This document shows positions 6,342 through 6,384 of a DNA stretch of 6,384 nt, in pieces. This DNA is from Desulfobacteraceae bacterium UBA5623 (GTDB lineage: Bacteria > Desulfobacterota > DSM-4660 > Desulfatiglandales > Desulfatiglandaceae). A program made the position numbers and the translations under genes. Every line of letters begins with the position of its first letter. Positions within the stretch are counted from its first letter, which is position 1. Location: contig DIKH01000284.1 of NCBI GenBank assembly GCA_002424495.1, positions 1 through 6,384 of the forward strand, in the 5' to 3' direction. The notes under the pieces are model-generated. The model saw nothing but the letters and a program-made list of their open reading frames with translations. It did not search any database and was not told the origin of the DNA.

Positions 6342-6384
6342 AAAAAAGAATCCACCTTATAGTTAGTGCCCATCCAGAAATGCC

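Noticed and set aside
6342..6384. Terminator or gene start in the last 43 bases
   Set aside because: No hairpin plus T-run and no start codon with a ribosome site could be seen; the sequence ends too soon to judge.

Overview
The window (6384 bp) reads as an ordinary, densely coded piece of a Gram-negative and probably anaerobic chromosome. All convincing genes lie on the + strand. A deltaproteobacterial (Desulfobacterota-like) host is my best inference. It rests on a BchE-like cobalamin-type radical SAM enzyme, an outer-membrane-type lipoprotein within a two-component operon, an NtrC-family sigma54 activator, and a Sat-CysC fusion resembling those of deep-branching bacteria. No rRNA or marker gene is present to prove it.

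Layout: (1) bases 2-1099 hold the 3' part of a BchE-like radical SAM gene; its frame runs off the left edge, so the N-terminal (probably B12-binding) part is missing. (2) Bases 1100-1200 are an AT-rich spacer with an 18-codon ORF coupled to the previous stop codon, and a perfect 8-bp dyad inside that ORF. (3) Bases 1201-4548 encode a compact sensor kinase / lipoprotein / sigma54-activator operon. It matches the enterobacterial GlrK-QseG-GlrR (QseE-QseG-QseF) system in gene order and in recognisable sequence. The lipoprotein gene starts 64 bases inside the kinase gene. (4) After an 80-base gap, bases 4629-6341 encode a 570-residue ATP sulfurylase-APS kinase fusion. (5) The last 43 bases hold nothing recognisable.

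How the parts may work together: the kinase senses an envelope signal, possibly through or with the lipoprotein, and phosphorylates the regulator, which would activate sigma54 promoters. None of those promoters is evident in this window. The Sat-CysC protein would make APS and then PAPS, but its ATP sulfurylase half has unusual substitutions at three normally conserved active-site positions. Its ATP sulfurylase activity is therefore worth testing. Whether the regulator controls sat-cysC or the radical SAM gene cannot be decided from this sequence. I do not see a clear case for an entirely new system. The most notable points are the altered Sat active site, the GlrK-QseG-GlrR-like triad in an apparently non-enterobacterial setting, the out-of-frame gene overlap, and the coupled mini-ORF with its dyad.
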